Shown piece after piece: positions 8,451-17,672 of a DNA stretch of 64,000 nt. Each line of letters begins with the position of its first letter. Position 1 is the stretch's first letter. The notes under the pieces were generated by a model, which worked only from the letters and a program-made list of their open reading frames with translations, was not told the DNA's origin and searched no databases. This DNA is from Flavobacterium ardleyense (lineage in GTDB: Bacteria; Bacteroidota; Bacteroidia; Flavobacteriales; Flavobacteriaceae), in the NCBI RefSeq assembly GCF_033547075.1, contig NZ_CP137891.1, forward strand, positions 1,674,001-1,738,000, in the 5' to 3' direction. The position numbers and the translations under genes were made by a program.

Positions 8451-9900
8451 CAATGTCATTAATTTAAGGTTTTAATGTGGTGATTTATAGCTTATTAAAG
8501 TATTTAAAACTTGTTTAATTGTAAGTTAATTCTTATTTTTATATGAATATTATACATATAAGTAGATGAAAAGTAATTCTGATTTGATAGTTCAAAAATT
8601 AAAAGAGGTGATTTTTAGTGAGACAATTATACAAGAATTTAAAATGAATGATTCTGATTTTACAAGAAATAGAAAACAGCCTTTTGGTTTTATGGTAAAT
8701 TTTCTGAAAAAGAGTTTAATCATAGAAATAGATAATTATCTAAATCACGTCAAATTTAAGCTGCAGGACTGCAGTTTTAAAAGCTTTACATCTAGTGCTT
8801 TTGTGCAGAAGAGAAAAAAAATAAATCATACTGTTTTTAAATTTTTATCTTCTGTAATCATTGATAATTATTATATTAAAAGCAATAAAAATATTAAATT
8901 TTTTGAAGGCTTCAGGCTTTTAGCAGTTGATGGTTCCAGAACAGCTCTCCCTAACTCAAAAGAACTTCAAGAAACCTTTGGGCAAGCCAAGAACCAAACC
9001 GAGGCCATTGTAGTTCAAGGTCGAGTTTCTATTTTATATGACGTTTTAAATCATATAGTTATTGATTCGGTTCTATCCAATTTAAAAATTGCCGAGCGTG
9101 AATTAGCATTGGGTCACGCTGAACATTGGAAACCTAAAGATTTAATAATTTATGATAGAGGATATCCATCTTTTAACTTTAAATATCAACATACTAGAAA
9201 AGAAATTGACTACTTAATGCGAGTACCAGTAGGGTATAGCAAAGTTGTTATGGCATTTGTTGATAGTAAAAAAACCAGCTCAAAAGTGACAATATCTCCT
9301 CCGGCTAAACACAATTATAAAGACAAAGATTACACAAAAACTGCAACGCTGAAGGTTCGTTTAGTAAGAGTTGATTTGCCTTGTGGCGAAATTGAAATAT
9401 TATTCACATCATTGCTTGACAGTCAACAATATCCTTCATCAATGTTTAAAGAACTGTATTTTTTACGTTGGGGAGTGGAGACTTTTTATGATCAATTAAA
9501 AAATAAATTAAAACTCGAACACTTTACTGGATACTCAGCCTCGAGTGTGCTGCAAGACTTTTATTGCAGCATTTTTATCAGCAATTTACAGTCAGTTATA
9601 GTTAATGATTTACAAGCTGAATTAGATGAAAAGAGTGAGGGAAAAATGTATAGACAAAAAGTAAATACAAATCTATCTTATGGTTTTTTGAAAAATAGAG
9701 TTTTAGAATTGCTGTGGAAAGATATCCCAGCTACTGAAATCCGTCGAGAATTAAAAACACTATTTCTTAAAAACACTATACCTATTAGAAATGGACGAAA
9801 CGAAACTCGAAATCGAAAAAAATATCAAAATAGAAACAAACCAAAAGTTACTAAAAATCAGAGAGATGCGATATGATAATCTCTTAACTTAATGACATTG
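8451..9900 (+). mobile_element. Intact IS4-family insertion sequence, 1450 bp
   Basis: The ends are inverted repeats. The left end CAATGTCATTAATTTAAG (8451-8468) matches the reverse complement of the right end (9883-9900) at 17 of 18 positions. The outside 10 bases are identical on both sides (AGGTCAGGCT, 8441-8450 and 9901-9910), a target duplication within the size range known for the IS4 family. One transposase gene fills the element. Intact ORF, matching ends and a perfect duplication point to a recent insertion that may still be mobile. Confidence 0.93.
8566..9876 (+). CDS. IS4-family DDE transposase
   Basis: The 436-residue protein has the DDE triad of the IS4 family: D122 in LLAVDGSRTALP, D197 in IIYDRGYP, and E305 in the signature Y298-(2)-R301-(3)-E305-(6)-K312 (YFLRWGVETFYDQLK). 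The C-terminus is very basic (RNGRNETRNRKK...), as expected for DNA binding. It cuts and rejoins the element ends by a DDE/RNase H-fold reaction. No frameshift or stop is seen, so it should be functional. Confidence 0.95.
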   Translation: MKSNSDLIVQKLKEVIFSETIIQEFKMNDSDFTRNRKQPFGFMVNFLKKSLIIEIDNYLNHVKFKLQDCSFKSFTSSAFVQKRKKINHTVFKFLSSVIIDNYYIKSNKNIKFFEGFRLLAVDGSRTALPNSKELQETFGQAKNQTEAIVVQGRVSILYDVLNHIVIDSVLSNLKIAERELALGHAEHWKPKDLIIYDRGYPSFNFKYQHTRKEIDYLMRVPVGYSKVVMAFVDSKKTSSKVTISPPAKHNYKDKDYTKTATLKVRLVRVDLPCGEIEILFTSLLDSQQYPSSMFKELYFLRWGVETFYDQLKNKLKLEHFTGYSASSVLQDFYCSIFISNLQSVIVNDLQAELDEKSEGKMYRQKVNTNLSYGFLKNRVLELLWKDIPATEIRRELKTLFLKNTIPIRNGRNETRNRKKYQNRNKPKVTKNQRDAI

Positions 9901-10036
9901 AGGTCAGGCTATCCGCTCCCAATCTTTGTTGTAGTTTTTTCTTCGCAAAGCCACAACAAAGGATTTGCTTCGCCTGTTCGCAAAAGCTTGGGTCCACTGC
10001 CGTCCTTCTCGTAAGACACCGTCGAAAAACAACAAC
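9901..10036. repeat. Right half of the split palindromic repeat
   Basis: After the second target copy (9901-9910) come ATCCGCTCCC and a hairpin with arms CTTTGTTGT (9924-9932) and ACAACAAAG (9953-9961). GGATTTGCTTCGCC and a GC-richer tail then run to about 10036, just before aroE. Together with 8387-8450 it rebuilds one palindromic element. It has no ORF. Confidence 0.5.
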
Positions 10037-10046
10037 TTTTGCAAAA

Positions 10047-10799
10047 TCATTTCTTCTTCTTTGTTTTGTTCCAAATGTCCCAAGCTGCTTCTGCCTGATA
10101 CACCAACATCGAATAGCCGTTCTTTATAACTGCTCCCTGTTCTTTAGCTTTTTTAAGAAAAGTAGATTCCTCTGGATTATAAATTAAATCGTAAGCAATA
10201 TGCTGATCGGTGAAAAGTTCATACGGCAATTTCGGACAGTCGTTCACATTGGGAAATGTCCCCACTGGTGAGCAATTAATCACGATTGTAAATTTGGCGA
10301 AAGCCTTCTCATCCAAATCCTCATAACTAAGGGTGTTGCACTTCTTTTCACGACTTACCAAAGTACTTTTTATTTTCAGTTGCTTCAATGCAAACACAAT
10401 TGCCTTCGATGCACCACCAGTGCCAAGTATCAAAGCTTTGGTGTGGTGGGGACATAGTAGGGGAGTAATAGATTTTGTAAATCCAATCCAATCGGTATTA
10501 TAGCCTTTTAATTTTCCCTTTTTCGAAATCCGAATGGTATTCACAGCTCCAATCTTCACTGCTTTTTTTGACATTTTGTCCAACGTCGGAATAACCGAAA
10601 CTTTGTATGGAATTGTAATATTTAAGCCTTTAATTTTTGGATTTTTATTCAGAATTTGTTTCAAATCGGAAATCGAGTCTATATCATAATTATCATAAGA
10701 ATAATTTGGTAAGCCATCAACTTTAAATTTTTCAGTAAAAAACATTTTCGAAAAAGAATAATGAATATTTCTTCCCACAAGGCCAAATTTGACTTTCAT
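10047..10799 (-). CDS. aroE: Shikimate dehydrogenase
   Basis: At 250 residues it is close to the usual AroE length. The substrate-binding start GLVGRNIHYSFSK (SxS motif), NITIPYK with the catalytic Lys, GAVNTI, NTDWIGF with the catalytic Asp, the NADP loop GTGGASKAI and the late NGYSMLVYQAEAAW are all present. It reduces 3-dehydroshikimate to shikimate with NADPH in the aromatic amino acid pathway. It is read leftwards and separated from the upstream TPR gene by a terminator, so it needs its own promoter. Confidence 0.96.
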   Translation of the reverse strand: MKVKFGLVGRNIHYSFSKMFFTEKFKVDGLPNYSYDNYDIDSISDLKQILNKNPKIKGLNITIPYKVSVIPTLDKMSKKAVKIGAVNTIRISKKGKLKGYNTDWIGFTKSITPLLCPHHTKALILGTGGASKAIVFALKQLKIKSTLVSREKKCNTLSYEDLDEKAFAKFTIVINCSPVGTFPNVNDCPKLPYELFTDQHIAYDLIYNPEESTFLKKAKEQGAVIKNGYSMLVYQAEAAWDIWNKTKKKK

Positions 10800-10825
10800 A
10801 ATTTAAAGTTTTTTTAAATAAAAAA

Positions 10826-10853
10826 AGACTGATGCTTTTTAAAGTATCAGTCT
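10826..10853 (-). terminator. Intrinsic terminator after the TPR gene
   Basis: Arms AGACTGAT-CTTT and AAAG-ATCAGTCT pair over 12 bp plus one G-U, directly followed on the minus strand by a long T-run. It lies 22 bases after the TPR gene stop. Confidence 0.85.
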
Positions 10854-10875
10854 AATAAAAGTAATTATAATAAAT

Positions 10876-12270
10876 CTATTTTTTAAATTGAATAATCAAA
10901 TTCTTTATCATTTGACTTTCCCAAACGGTTGGAAACAAATCTTTGATTACAGTTCTTTTTTCATAATTCAATCGCAATCCATTGCAAAAGTGAAACGCCA
11001 TCTTTTCATGTTCCATAATTAGATAGTACAATCCGGCTAATCTATATTCAATTTCATATTCTTCTGGAAAATACTCTGCGGCCTGCAGTAAAGTCTGTAT
11101 TCCCGACTCAAACTCGCCCAAAAACTGAAGAATATCAACCCAAAACAGCCAAGTATCTAACGAATAATCCCCGTATTCTACTGCTTTTCTATACCCATAT
11201 TCAGCTTCTTCAAAAAGATGCAGTGATTTATTAATAGATGCAAATCGCTTCCAGTACAGGCAATTTTCATTGTCTATTGACAACGCTTTGTTAACGTAGT
11301 AAAGTGCTTTTTGATAATTTTTCTGCCGTACGTAGTAATCTGTAATCGCAATCCATCCTTTATCTAATAATGGATCTTCATGAACGGTTCTGTTATAAAA
11401 TTTGATAGCCAAAGCTTTCTTACCTAACTTCTCATAACACTTTCCAATTCGCAATAATGCGTACGAAGTAGGATCGTCAAGCTCGATTGTTCTGTTATAA
11501 CTTTCAATTGCCTCGCTGTACATCTTAAGACGTTCCTGAGCCTTTCCCATTTCCATAAAAGCACCTACAAACTCATCATCTGTATAGGTTGCAAACTCAA
11601 ATGCTCGTACCGCTTCTGAATATTCTTTAAGCCCATAATGCAATCTACCAATCTGATGCCAAGCTATTTCGCTATATGGATTTGTGTCTACGTAAGAGTT
11701 TAAATAAGCTATAGCTTCTATATTTTGATCTAAAAATTCAAAGCAATAAACTACATTATAGAGAGCGGTCTGATCTTCAGGATCCTCTTCCAGACATTTC
11801 ATAAAATTCTCTTTGGCCAATTCTAGATTGTCCATAAAGAGATATTCCATCCCAATCAAGTTGTAAACATCGGCATAATCATCCGTGTAATCCAACGCTG
11901 TTTTAAGTAGTTCAACCGCTTTCTCGTGATTATCTCTTTTAGAATAAATGCTGGCTTTCTGAATATAAATTTCTTCATTATTCGGCTCGATAGCATAAAG
12001 TTCGTTTAGCAATTTTTCGGCAGGGTCAAGCTTATTGTCATAAACCATCATCTCTACTTGTACCAATCGTAGACCAGTACTTTTTGGGTGCTGCTCAAGG
12101 GCTAGTTTCAATGCTTTTTTGGCTAGAGCAACTTTGCCCATATCCAAATAATGCAGTACAATCTCTTCAAATTCTTCGGAGTCAAAAAACAAAACTTTGT
12201 TTGTTTTTAGCATTGATTCAAATTTTGAAAGAGATAAATTATAATCTTCTTCTTCGTTGCTTAGTTGCAT
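10876..12270 (-). CDS. Tetratricopeptide repeat protein (cytoplasmic)
   Basis: I take the ATG at 12270 (464 residues, starting MQLSNEEEDYN), preceded by AAAGGAA at good spacing. A further in-frame ATG at 12312 has no such site. The protein is a chain of TPR units of about 34 residues (for example AWHQIGRLHYGLKEYSEAVR and ALLRIGKCYEKLGKKALA). It has no signal peptide or membrane helix, so it is likely a cytoplasmic scaffold. The function is not known; similar proteins are found across Flavobacteriaceae. Confidence 0.88.
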   Translation of the reverse strand: MQLSNEEEDYNLSLSKFESMLKTNKVLFFDSEEFEEIVLHYLDMGKVALAKKALKLALEQHPKSTGLRLVQVEMMVYDNKLDPAEKLLNELYAIEPNNEEIYIQKASIYSKRDNHEKAVELLKTALDYTDDYADVYNLIGMEYLFMDNLELAKENFMKCLEEDPEDQTALYNVVYCFEFLDQNIEAIAYLNSYVDTNPYSEIAWHQIGRLHYGLKEYSEAVRAFEFATYTDDEFVGAFMEMGKAQERLKMYSEAIESYNRTIELDDPTSYALLRIGKCYEKLGKKALAIKFYNRTVHEDPLLDKGWIAITDYYVRQKNYQKALYYVNKALSIDNENCLYWKRFASINKSLHLFEEAEYGYRKAVEYGDYSLDTWLFWVDILQFLGEFESGIQTLLQAAEYFPEEYEIEYRLAGLYYLIMEHEKMAFHFCNGLRLNYEKRTVIKDLFPTVWESQMIKNLIIQFKK

Positions 12271-12384
12271 ACTGTTTTCCTTTAGATTATCTGTACTAAA
12301 ATTACAGATCATATTGTTATTGATTCTTTGAAACCCAAATTGTTTTAAACAATTTCATTAACAAAAAAAATAGTAGTAACTAAT

Positions 12385-13569
12385 TCATAGTTCGGCTTGT
12401 ACTTCATCCAGTACGTCTATTAAAATTTTGCAACCTTTGGTGATCTCATCTTCTGTAATGGTCAAAGGCGGTGTTATACGTATTGCGCGTGCTTCAAACA
12501 GCAGCCAAAATAAAATTAGGCCTTTTTCTTGGCATTTTAGTATAATATTGTCACAAATTTCAGGCTTCTCAGTCATTGCGGCTAGCATTAAGCCACGACC
12601 TCGAACCTCTGTAATCAAAGGATGTACCAAAAGAGAACGGAAAAGTTTTTCTTTCTCTATTGCTTGCGGTATCAAAGAGGTTTCGGAAATTTCTTTTAAA
12701 GTTGCCAAGCAGGCTGCCGCTATGACAGGATGTCCGCCAAAGGTTGTAATATGACCCATCTTGGGATTGTTGCTCAATAAATCCATATATTCTGGCGATG
12801 AAACAAAACCTCCAACCGGCATTCCGCCACCCATTCCTTTTCCAATAATAATAATATCTGGAACAACGTTATAATTTTCAAAACCAAATAATTTTCCAGT
12901 GCGTCCAAAACCCGGCTGAATTTCGTCAATAATCATCAACGCACCCATGTCTTCGCAACGCTGCTTTACCTTTTTTAAAAAATCATTTTCGGGTTCAATG
13001 AATCCGGCGCCACCTTGAATGCTTTCTAAAATAATCGCTGCGGTTTTTTCGGTAATTTTTAATAAATCCTCTTCATTATTAAAATCGATAAACGCAACAT
13101 CTGGAATTAATGGAAGAAAAGGTTTTTTGCGCTCTTCGTGTTCCATTACACTCATAGATCCCATCGTATTGCCATGATAAGCGTTTCTGCAAGAAATAAA
13201 TTGCGTTCTTCCCGTAACACGACGGGCAAGCTTTAATGCACCTTCTGTAGCTTCGGTGCCAGAGTTTACCAAGTAAGTTTTACTAAGTTGCGATGGAAGC
13301 ATAGAAGCCAACAACTTGCAATACTCCACTGCAGGACTTTGCGAATATTCGCCGTAAACCATCACGTGCGAGTATAGATCCAACTGCTTCTTGATTGCTT
13401 CGTTCACTTTCTGATTTTTATGTCCTAAAGACGCTCCAGAAACTCCGGCTACAAAATCAATATATTTTTTTCCTGATTTGTCATAAATATAAATGCCCTC
13501 AGCATGCGAAACTTCAATTCCTAATGGGTAAGGTGAAGTTTGTGCTTGGTATTTTATAAAGTCATTCAT
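12385..13569 (-). CDS. Class III (acetylornithine/ornithine-type) PLP aminotransferase
   Basis: The 394-residue fold-type I PLP enzyme has NSGTEATEGALKLAR, NAYHGNTMGSM, DEIQPGFGRTG (the Asp that contacts the pyridine N) and the Schiff-base Lys in IIIGKGMGGGMPVGGF. I use the ATG at 13569; an upstream TTG at 13593 lacks support. Class III members act on omega-amino groups of ornithine, acetylornithine, 4-aminobutyrate and others; the substrate is not clear here and no arginine genes are nearby. It starts 32 bases after the OstA-like gene and is probably co-transcribed with it. Confidence 0.85.
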   Translation of the reverse strand: MNDFIKYQAQTSPYPLGIEVSHAEGIYIYDKSGKKYIDFVAGVSGASLGHKNQKVNEAIKKQLDLYSHVMVYGEYSQSPAVEYCKLLASMLPSQLSKTYLVNSGTEATEGALKLARRVTGRTQFISCRNAYHGNTMGSMSVMEHEERKKPFLPLIPDVAFIDFNNEEDLLKITEKTAAIILESIQGGAGFIEPENDFLKKVKQRCEDMGALMIIDEIQPGFGRTGKLFGFENYNVVPDIIIIGKGMGGGMPVGGFVSSPEYMDLLSNNPKMGHITTFGGHPVIAAACLATLKEISETSLIPQAIEKEKLFRSLLVHPLITEVRGRGLMLAAMTEKPEICDNIILKCQEKGLILFWLLFEARAIRITPPLTITEDEITKGCKILIDVLDEVQAEL

Positions 13570-13601
13570 TGTTTTCTGATTTTGATCTAGCAAAAAAGCT
13601 G

Positions 13602-15224
13602 CTATTTTTTCTTGTCGTAATTCAGAGTCTCTTTTCTAACTTCCATCGGAACTTGCTCTTTAAGATCTTCTTTCTTCTGCTGCTGCTGTATCTTCTCGTG
13701 CATCACATTTTCTTCGTCGGTAAAAATATCGTCCTTATTTTTTATGCGCTCGTCGCCGCGCCACACAAAGCCTCGAAGTTTTCGTGCATTAGCAGGAAGC
13801 TCTGCTTCTGGATAAATGTCGCCATCCACAGTTTTAAAGAAAGTAATTGTTTCAATTTGATTGTCGGCAAGTTGCATATTAATACTACTACTCACATTTT
13901 TATTGATCCCAATCAGCTCCTGATCGTCATTACGCATATAGAAAATGACTTCGGTATTCTTGACAACATCAACTTCATATAATTTATTTTCTCGAAATTT
14001 CCCATAGAGATTCAATCCCTTTACTTGATTAAAGCCATCTCCAATAGTATCTTTCGAAATTATAAAAGCATTATTCAACACCTTAAGTGAATCTAATTTT
14101 TCGGTGACATTGTTCGAAATTAAATGCATCACGTCACCAGTCATTTGATTTTCAAAATTCCACAATATTGGTTTTCCAATCATTTTAGTAAGTCCTTGTT
14201 TCTGATCAGAATGAATAGAATCGCACTTACCGCTCATGTCAGTTTTAAAAAACCGTACATTGTTAAAAGCTCTAATAATTCGATTATCAGCTTTTCCGGT
14301 AACCATTAACACTTTTCCGTGAATGTAAACCGAATCATTTTCAACAAGGTTAATTGCCACCGCTCTCTTTGTCACAAACATCGAATCTTTGGCGCGATAC
14401 ACTTCGGCATAATGGCCTTTTATCAATCCTTTATTAATGGAGTCGGTGATTTTTACATTATTCGTGGCTGAGGCAAATTCTCTATTTCGATCATAATAGA
14501 TGCTGTCACCTTCAATCCGGCGATCTTTATATTTGATATAGGATTTTCGCTTGAGCAAAGCCAAATTCTTTTTGGTATCGTAAAATCCTTTCTCGGTATA
14601 TATAAAATTGTCTTTTCCAGTAATTGTCGAAGGTCCAAATAAATAGGTATGCCCACTGTTTGTATAATAATCTAAATGATTTGATTTGATCAAATATTCA
14701 GGATTTGTAATGGTTACAGCAGTTAAAAATTGATACTTTTTCTCATTAGCATAATAACGACCCGACTTGCTTCTTAGCGTGTTGTCTTGATTTACAATCG
14801 TGCCGTAAGTTGAATAATAAGCTTGCTGTATATTTCGGTCAAAGTTAATGGTATCGGTTGTAAGATTCATATCGGGCGAACGCATCACTACATTGCCTGT
14901 AGCCAACGCCTTTTTGACATTTCCATTATATTCCGCGTAAGTGCTATTCATAAATAGAGTGTCACCTTGATTCATCTGAACATCTCCAAAAGCTTTTATA
15001 TAATTCTCATTCTGAAATAAGTAAGCTTTATTGCAGGTCATAATTACACCATCGTGATTGACACGCACATTGCCCGTAAGCAAGAGTGCGCCCGGTGCGG
15101 CAGTCTCATTCCGATCAACAAAATCAGAATTTTCGATGATAATTTTCTTAGCTTCTTGCGCAAATACTCCCAGTTGGAAGAAGAAAAGGAAGAGTAGAAA
15201 TAGTGAGAAAAAATATTTTTTCAA
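13602..15224 (-). CDS. OstA/LptA-like secreted protein
   Basis: The 540-residue protein has a clear signal peptide (MKKYFFSLFLLFLFFFQLGVFAQ). Repeated beta-strand units of the OstA/LptA kind follow: GNVRVNHDGVIMTCNKAYLF, then FGDVQMNQGDTLFM, TGNVVMRSPDMNLTTDTINF and more. It is much longer than LptA and lacks an LptD barrel, as is common in Bacteroidota. It likely forms an extended periplasmic beta-jellyroll for lipopolysaccharide transport, by analogy. It is the first gene of a pair with the aminotransferase. TAAATTTG (15248-15241 on the minus strand) could be its -7 box. Confidence 0.82.
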   Translation of the reverse strand: MKKYFFSLFLLFLFFFQLGVFAQEAKKIIIENSDFVDRNETAAPGALLLTGNVRVNHDGVIMTCNKAYLFQNENYIKAFGDVQMNQGDTLFMNSTYAEYNGNVKKALATGNVVMRSPDMNLTTDTINFDRNIQQAYYSTYGTIVNQDNTLRSKSGRYYANEKKYQFLTAVTITNPEYLIKSNHLDYYTNSGHTYLFGPSTITGKDNFIYTEKGFYDTKKNLALLKRKSYIKYKDRRIEGDSIYYDRNREFASATNNVKITDSINKGLIKGHYAEVYRAKDSMFVTKRAVAINLVENDSVYIHGKVLMVTGKADNRIIRAFNNVRFFKTDMSGKCDSIHSDQKQGLTKMIGKPILWNFENQMTGDVMHLISNNVTEKLDSLKVLNNAFIISKDTIGDGFNQVKGLNLYGKFRENKLYEVDVVKNTEVIFYMRNDDQELIGINKNVSSSINMQLADNQIETITFFKTVDGDIYPEAELPANARKLRGFVWRGDERIKNKDDIFTDEENVMHEKIQQQQKKEDLKEQVPMEVRKETLNYDKKK

Positions 15225-15345
15225 GTCAATTAAATTTTGTCAAATTTATAAAAAAGCCTTTTGCAAAACGGCTTATTGGCAATAAATTAATAGTAACCAA
15301 AATTTTTGAAACGCTATTTTTGGTGCTACTTTTAAATCAAATAAA

Positions 15346-15372
15346 AAACGCTTTGAAAAAATCAAAGCGTTT
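15346..15372 (-). terminator. Intrinsic terminator after purA
   Basis: The 11-bp arms AAACGCTTTGA (15346-15356) and TCAAAGCGTTT (15362-15372) are perfect, with loop AAAAA and a T-rich tail on the minus strand. It lies 8 bases past the purA stop. Confidence 0.87.
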
Positions 15373-15379
15373 ATAATAA

Positions 15380-16651
15380 TTATCTCATAATTGTCTGCTT
15401 TCGGTCTGGACCAACAGAAACAATTTTGATTGGAACTTCAACTTCTTTTTCAATAAATTCAATATATGCTTTTAGCTCAGCAGGCAAAACCTCATATGTT
15501 GTCATTCCAGTTAAATCTGCTTGCCAACCTTTAAACTCTTGATAAACCGGCGTTACATTTTCTGGTTCGATATTGTACGGCAAATGCTCAATAGTACTTC
15601 CTTTGTAATTGTATGAAGTACAGATTTTTAAAGTGTCAAATCCAGACAAAACATCGCCCTTCATCATCATCAATTGCGTAACTCCATTTACTTGAACAGC
15701 ATATTTAAGAGCAACTAAATCCAACCAGCCACAACGGCGTTGTCTTCCTGTAACAGATCCAAATTCGTTTCCGATTGTAGCCATTTTAGTTCCAACTTCA
15801 TCAAAAAGTTCAGTAGGGAATGGGCCACTACCAACTCTTGTCACGTAGGCTTTAAAGATTCCATACACTTCTTTAATCTTATTTGGCGCAATTCCCAATC
15901 CTGTACAAGCACCTGCTGCAGTAGTATTGCTTGAAGTTACAAAGGGATACGTTCCAAAATCGATGTCTAGCAATGAACCTTGAGCACCTTCGCAAAGAAT
16001 CGCTTTTCCATCTTTTTGAGCTTGATGCAAATATTCTTCGCTATCAATAAAGGTTAATTCTTTTAAAGACTCAATCGCAGCAAAAAACTCTTCTTCAAGT
16101 TCTTCAAGATTGTATTGCAATGCAACATTGTAAAAACTAATCATTGACTCATGCTTATCGGCAAGAGCGCGGTATCTTTCTTTAAAATCTTCCAATTCAA
16201 TATCTCCCACACGAATACCGTTTCGTCCAGTTTTGTCCATGTAAGTTGGGCCAATTCCTTTTAGAGTACTTCCAATTTTCGCTTTTCCTTTAGAAGTTTC
16301 AGAAGCTGCATCAAGAAGTCTGTGCGTTGGCAAAATTAAGTGCGCTTTGCGCGAAATAATCAACCGAGACTTGATGTCGATTTTAAATTTAGCCAGATCA
16401 TTAATTTCCTTTTGTAAAACTACAGGGTCAATTACAACACCATTTCCAATTACATTTGTAGAACTTTCGTGAAAAATCCCTGAAGGAATCGTTCTTAATA
16501 CGTGTTTTATTCCGTCAAATTCTAGAGTATGTCCCGCATTTGGGCCACCTTGAAAACGCGCGATAATATCGTATTTTGAGGTAAGAACGTCGACAATTTT
16601 TCCTTTGCCTTCATCGCCCCATTGTAATCCTAGTAGTAAGTCTACAGCCAT
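15380..16651 (-). CDS. purA: Adenylosuccinate synthetase
   Basis: At 423 residues it has the family length. It starts with the GTP/IMP loop GLQWGDEGKGK and carries GGPNAGHT, GTYPFVTSSNTTAAGACTG, GRQRRCGWLDL and a C-terminal GPDRKQT base-binding motif. It joins aspartate to IMP using GTP, the first step from IMP to AMP, in the cytoplasm. It starts 23 bases after fur, so the two are likely one operon (fur-purA), ended by the hairpin at 15346. Confidence 0.97.
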   Translation of the reverse strand: MAVDLLLGLQWGDEGKGKIVDVLTSKYDIIARFQGGPNAGHTLEFDGIKHVLRTIPSGIFHESSTNVIGNGVVIDPVVLQKEINDLAKFKIDIKSRLIISRKAHLILPTHRLLDAASETSKGKAKIGSTLKGIGPTYMDKTGRNGIRVGDIELEDFKERYRALADKHESMISFYNVALQYNLEELEEEFFAAIESLKELTFIDSEEYLHQAQKDGKAILCEGAQGSLLDIDFGTYPFVTSSNTTAAGACTGLGIAPNKIKEVYGIFKAYVTRVGSGPFPTELFDEVGTKMATIGNEFGSVTGRQRRCGWLDLVALKYAVQVNGVTQLMMMKGDVLSGFDTLKICTSYNYKGSTIEHLPYNIEPENVTPVYQEFKGWQADLTGMTTYEVLPAELKAYIEFIEKEVEVPIKIVSVGPDRKQTIMR

Positions 16652-16674
16652 TTTTGTGTATTTGTTGTGTTGTT

Positions 16675-17178
16675 TTAAATATTTGTAAGTGATTTTACCT
16701 CTTCATCTTCCAACGAAGTGATAATTTCCTTCTTTTTAGTTCCATAAAAATAGAGCGAGTGATTGTGAATATCAACTCCAAAAATATCCTCTATTGTTTG
16801 CTTTATTATCTGAATACGTGGATCGCAAAATTCTACAACCTCGCCCGTATCGGTCATAATAAGGTGGTCATGTTGCTTATCAAAGTAAGATTTCTCATAA
16901 TGACTTTGATTCTGACCAAACTGATGTCTTCGCACTAACCCACAGTCTAGCAACAACTCTATAGTATTATATAAAGTAGCGCGACTGACCCGATAGTTCT
17001 TGTTTTTCATTTTGATATACAGATTTTCTATATCAAAATGCTCTTCGGTAGCGTAAATTTCTTGCAAAATTGCATAGCGTTCTGGCGTTTTGCGATGCCC
17101 TTTTAATTCTAGGTATTTTGTAAAAACATTTTTTACAGTTTCCTGATTGCTACTGTTATCTGCGTTTATAGATGTCAT
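16675..17178 (-). CDS. fur: Fur-family transcriptional regulator
   Basis: The 167-residue protein has the Fur winged helix ([14 protein letters not shown], then [18 protein letters not shown]) and the metal-binding dimer domain with HDHLI and EFCDP. The structural zinc CxxC that normally follows HDHLIC is absent: the sequence reads [12 protein letters not shown]. It probably senses Fe(II) or Zn(II) and represses uptake genes, but which metal cannot be told. It is the first gene before purA; its promoter lies directly at the start codon, giving a very short or no leader. Confidence 0.9.
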   Translation of the reverse strand: MTSINADNSSNQETVKNVFTKYLELKGHRKTPERYAILQEIYATEEHFDIENLYIKMKNKNYRVSRATLYNTIELLLDCGLVRRHQFGQNQSHYEKSYFDKQHDHLIMTDTGEVVEFCDPRIQIIKQTIEDIFGVDIHNHSLYFYGTKKKEIITSLEDEEVKSLTNI

Positions 17179-17183
17179 AACCG

Positions 17184-17212
17184 CAAAGATACCTCTATTT
17201 TTTTTGTGGCAA
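17184..17212 (-). promoter_or_regulatory. Bacteroidota-type promoter of fur
   Basis: On the minus strand TTG (17212-17210), an 18-base spacer and TATCTTTG (17191-17184) match the -33/-7 pattern TTG...TAnnTTTG. The -7 box ends 5 bases before the fur ATG, so the transcript would start at or near the start codon. Confidence 0.6.
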
Positions 17213-17238
17213 AAATTTTGAAGAAAATTGTTTGTGGA

Positions 17239-17672
17239 GTTTACGGTTTTCAGTGAACAGTTTATGGTTTGGCTCTATTAACTGTAAACTGTAAACTGTA
17301 CACTGTAAGCTATTACGCTTTCGCGGAATGTATATAGTGGAATTGCAGTCAGCAAAGCAGGAGCTAGGTTAACACTACGTTGGCCGGACGGTTTTTAAGT
17401 TAGCAGTTGACAGTTTTCAGTTTACAGCATGTACGCGTAAATTATCAATTATAACTTCAAAAAAGGCCAAAACCAATTAATCATTTCTAATTAATCGACA
17501 ACGCCCGATACAACGAAATTTTCTTAATACAACAAGTCCTGTCTTGAGCGGCCTGAATATATTTGGCGAAAGCCAGAAAGAGTTAGCAGTTGTAAGTTAA
17601 CAGTTTACTGTAGAAAAAAATCGACCGTTTTGCGTTCTCCAAATACTGTCAACTGTAAGCTGTCAACTAGTT
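17239..17672. repeat. Degenerate heptamer arrays between fur and rsh
   Basis: Four short arrays keep 7-base register on variants of AGTTTAC or its complement: 17239-17308 (five GTTTACG-like words, one spacer word, then four ACTGTAA words on the other strand), 17398-17425, 17581-17608 and 17645-17672, the last running into the rsh stop codon. GGCGAAAGCC at 17565-17574 stands just before the third array. No ORF of note lies in 17213-17666. Alternating orientation would let the arrays pair as hairpins. Confidence 0.8.
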
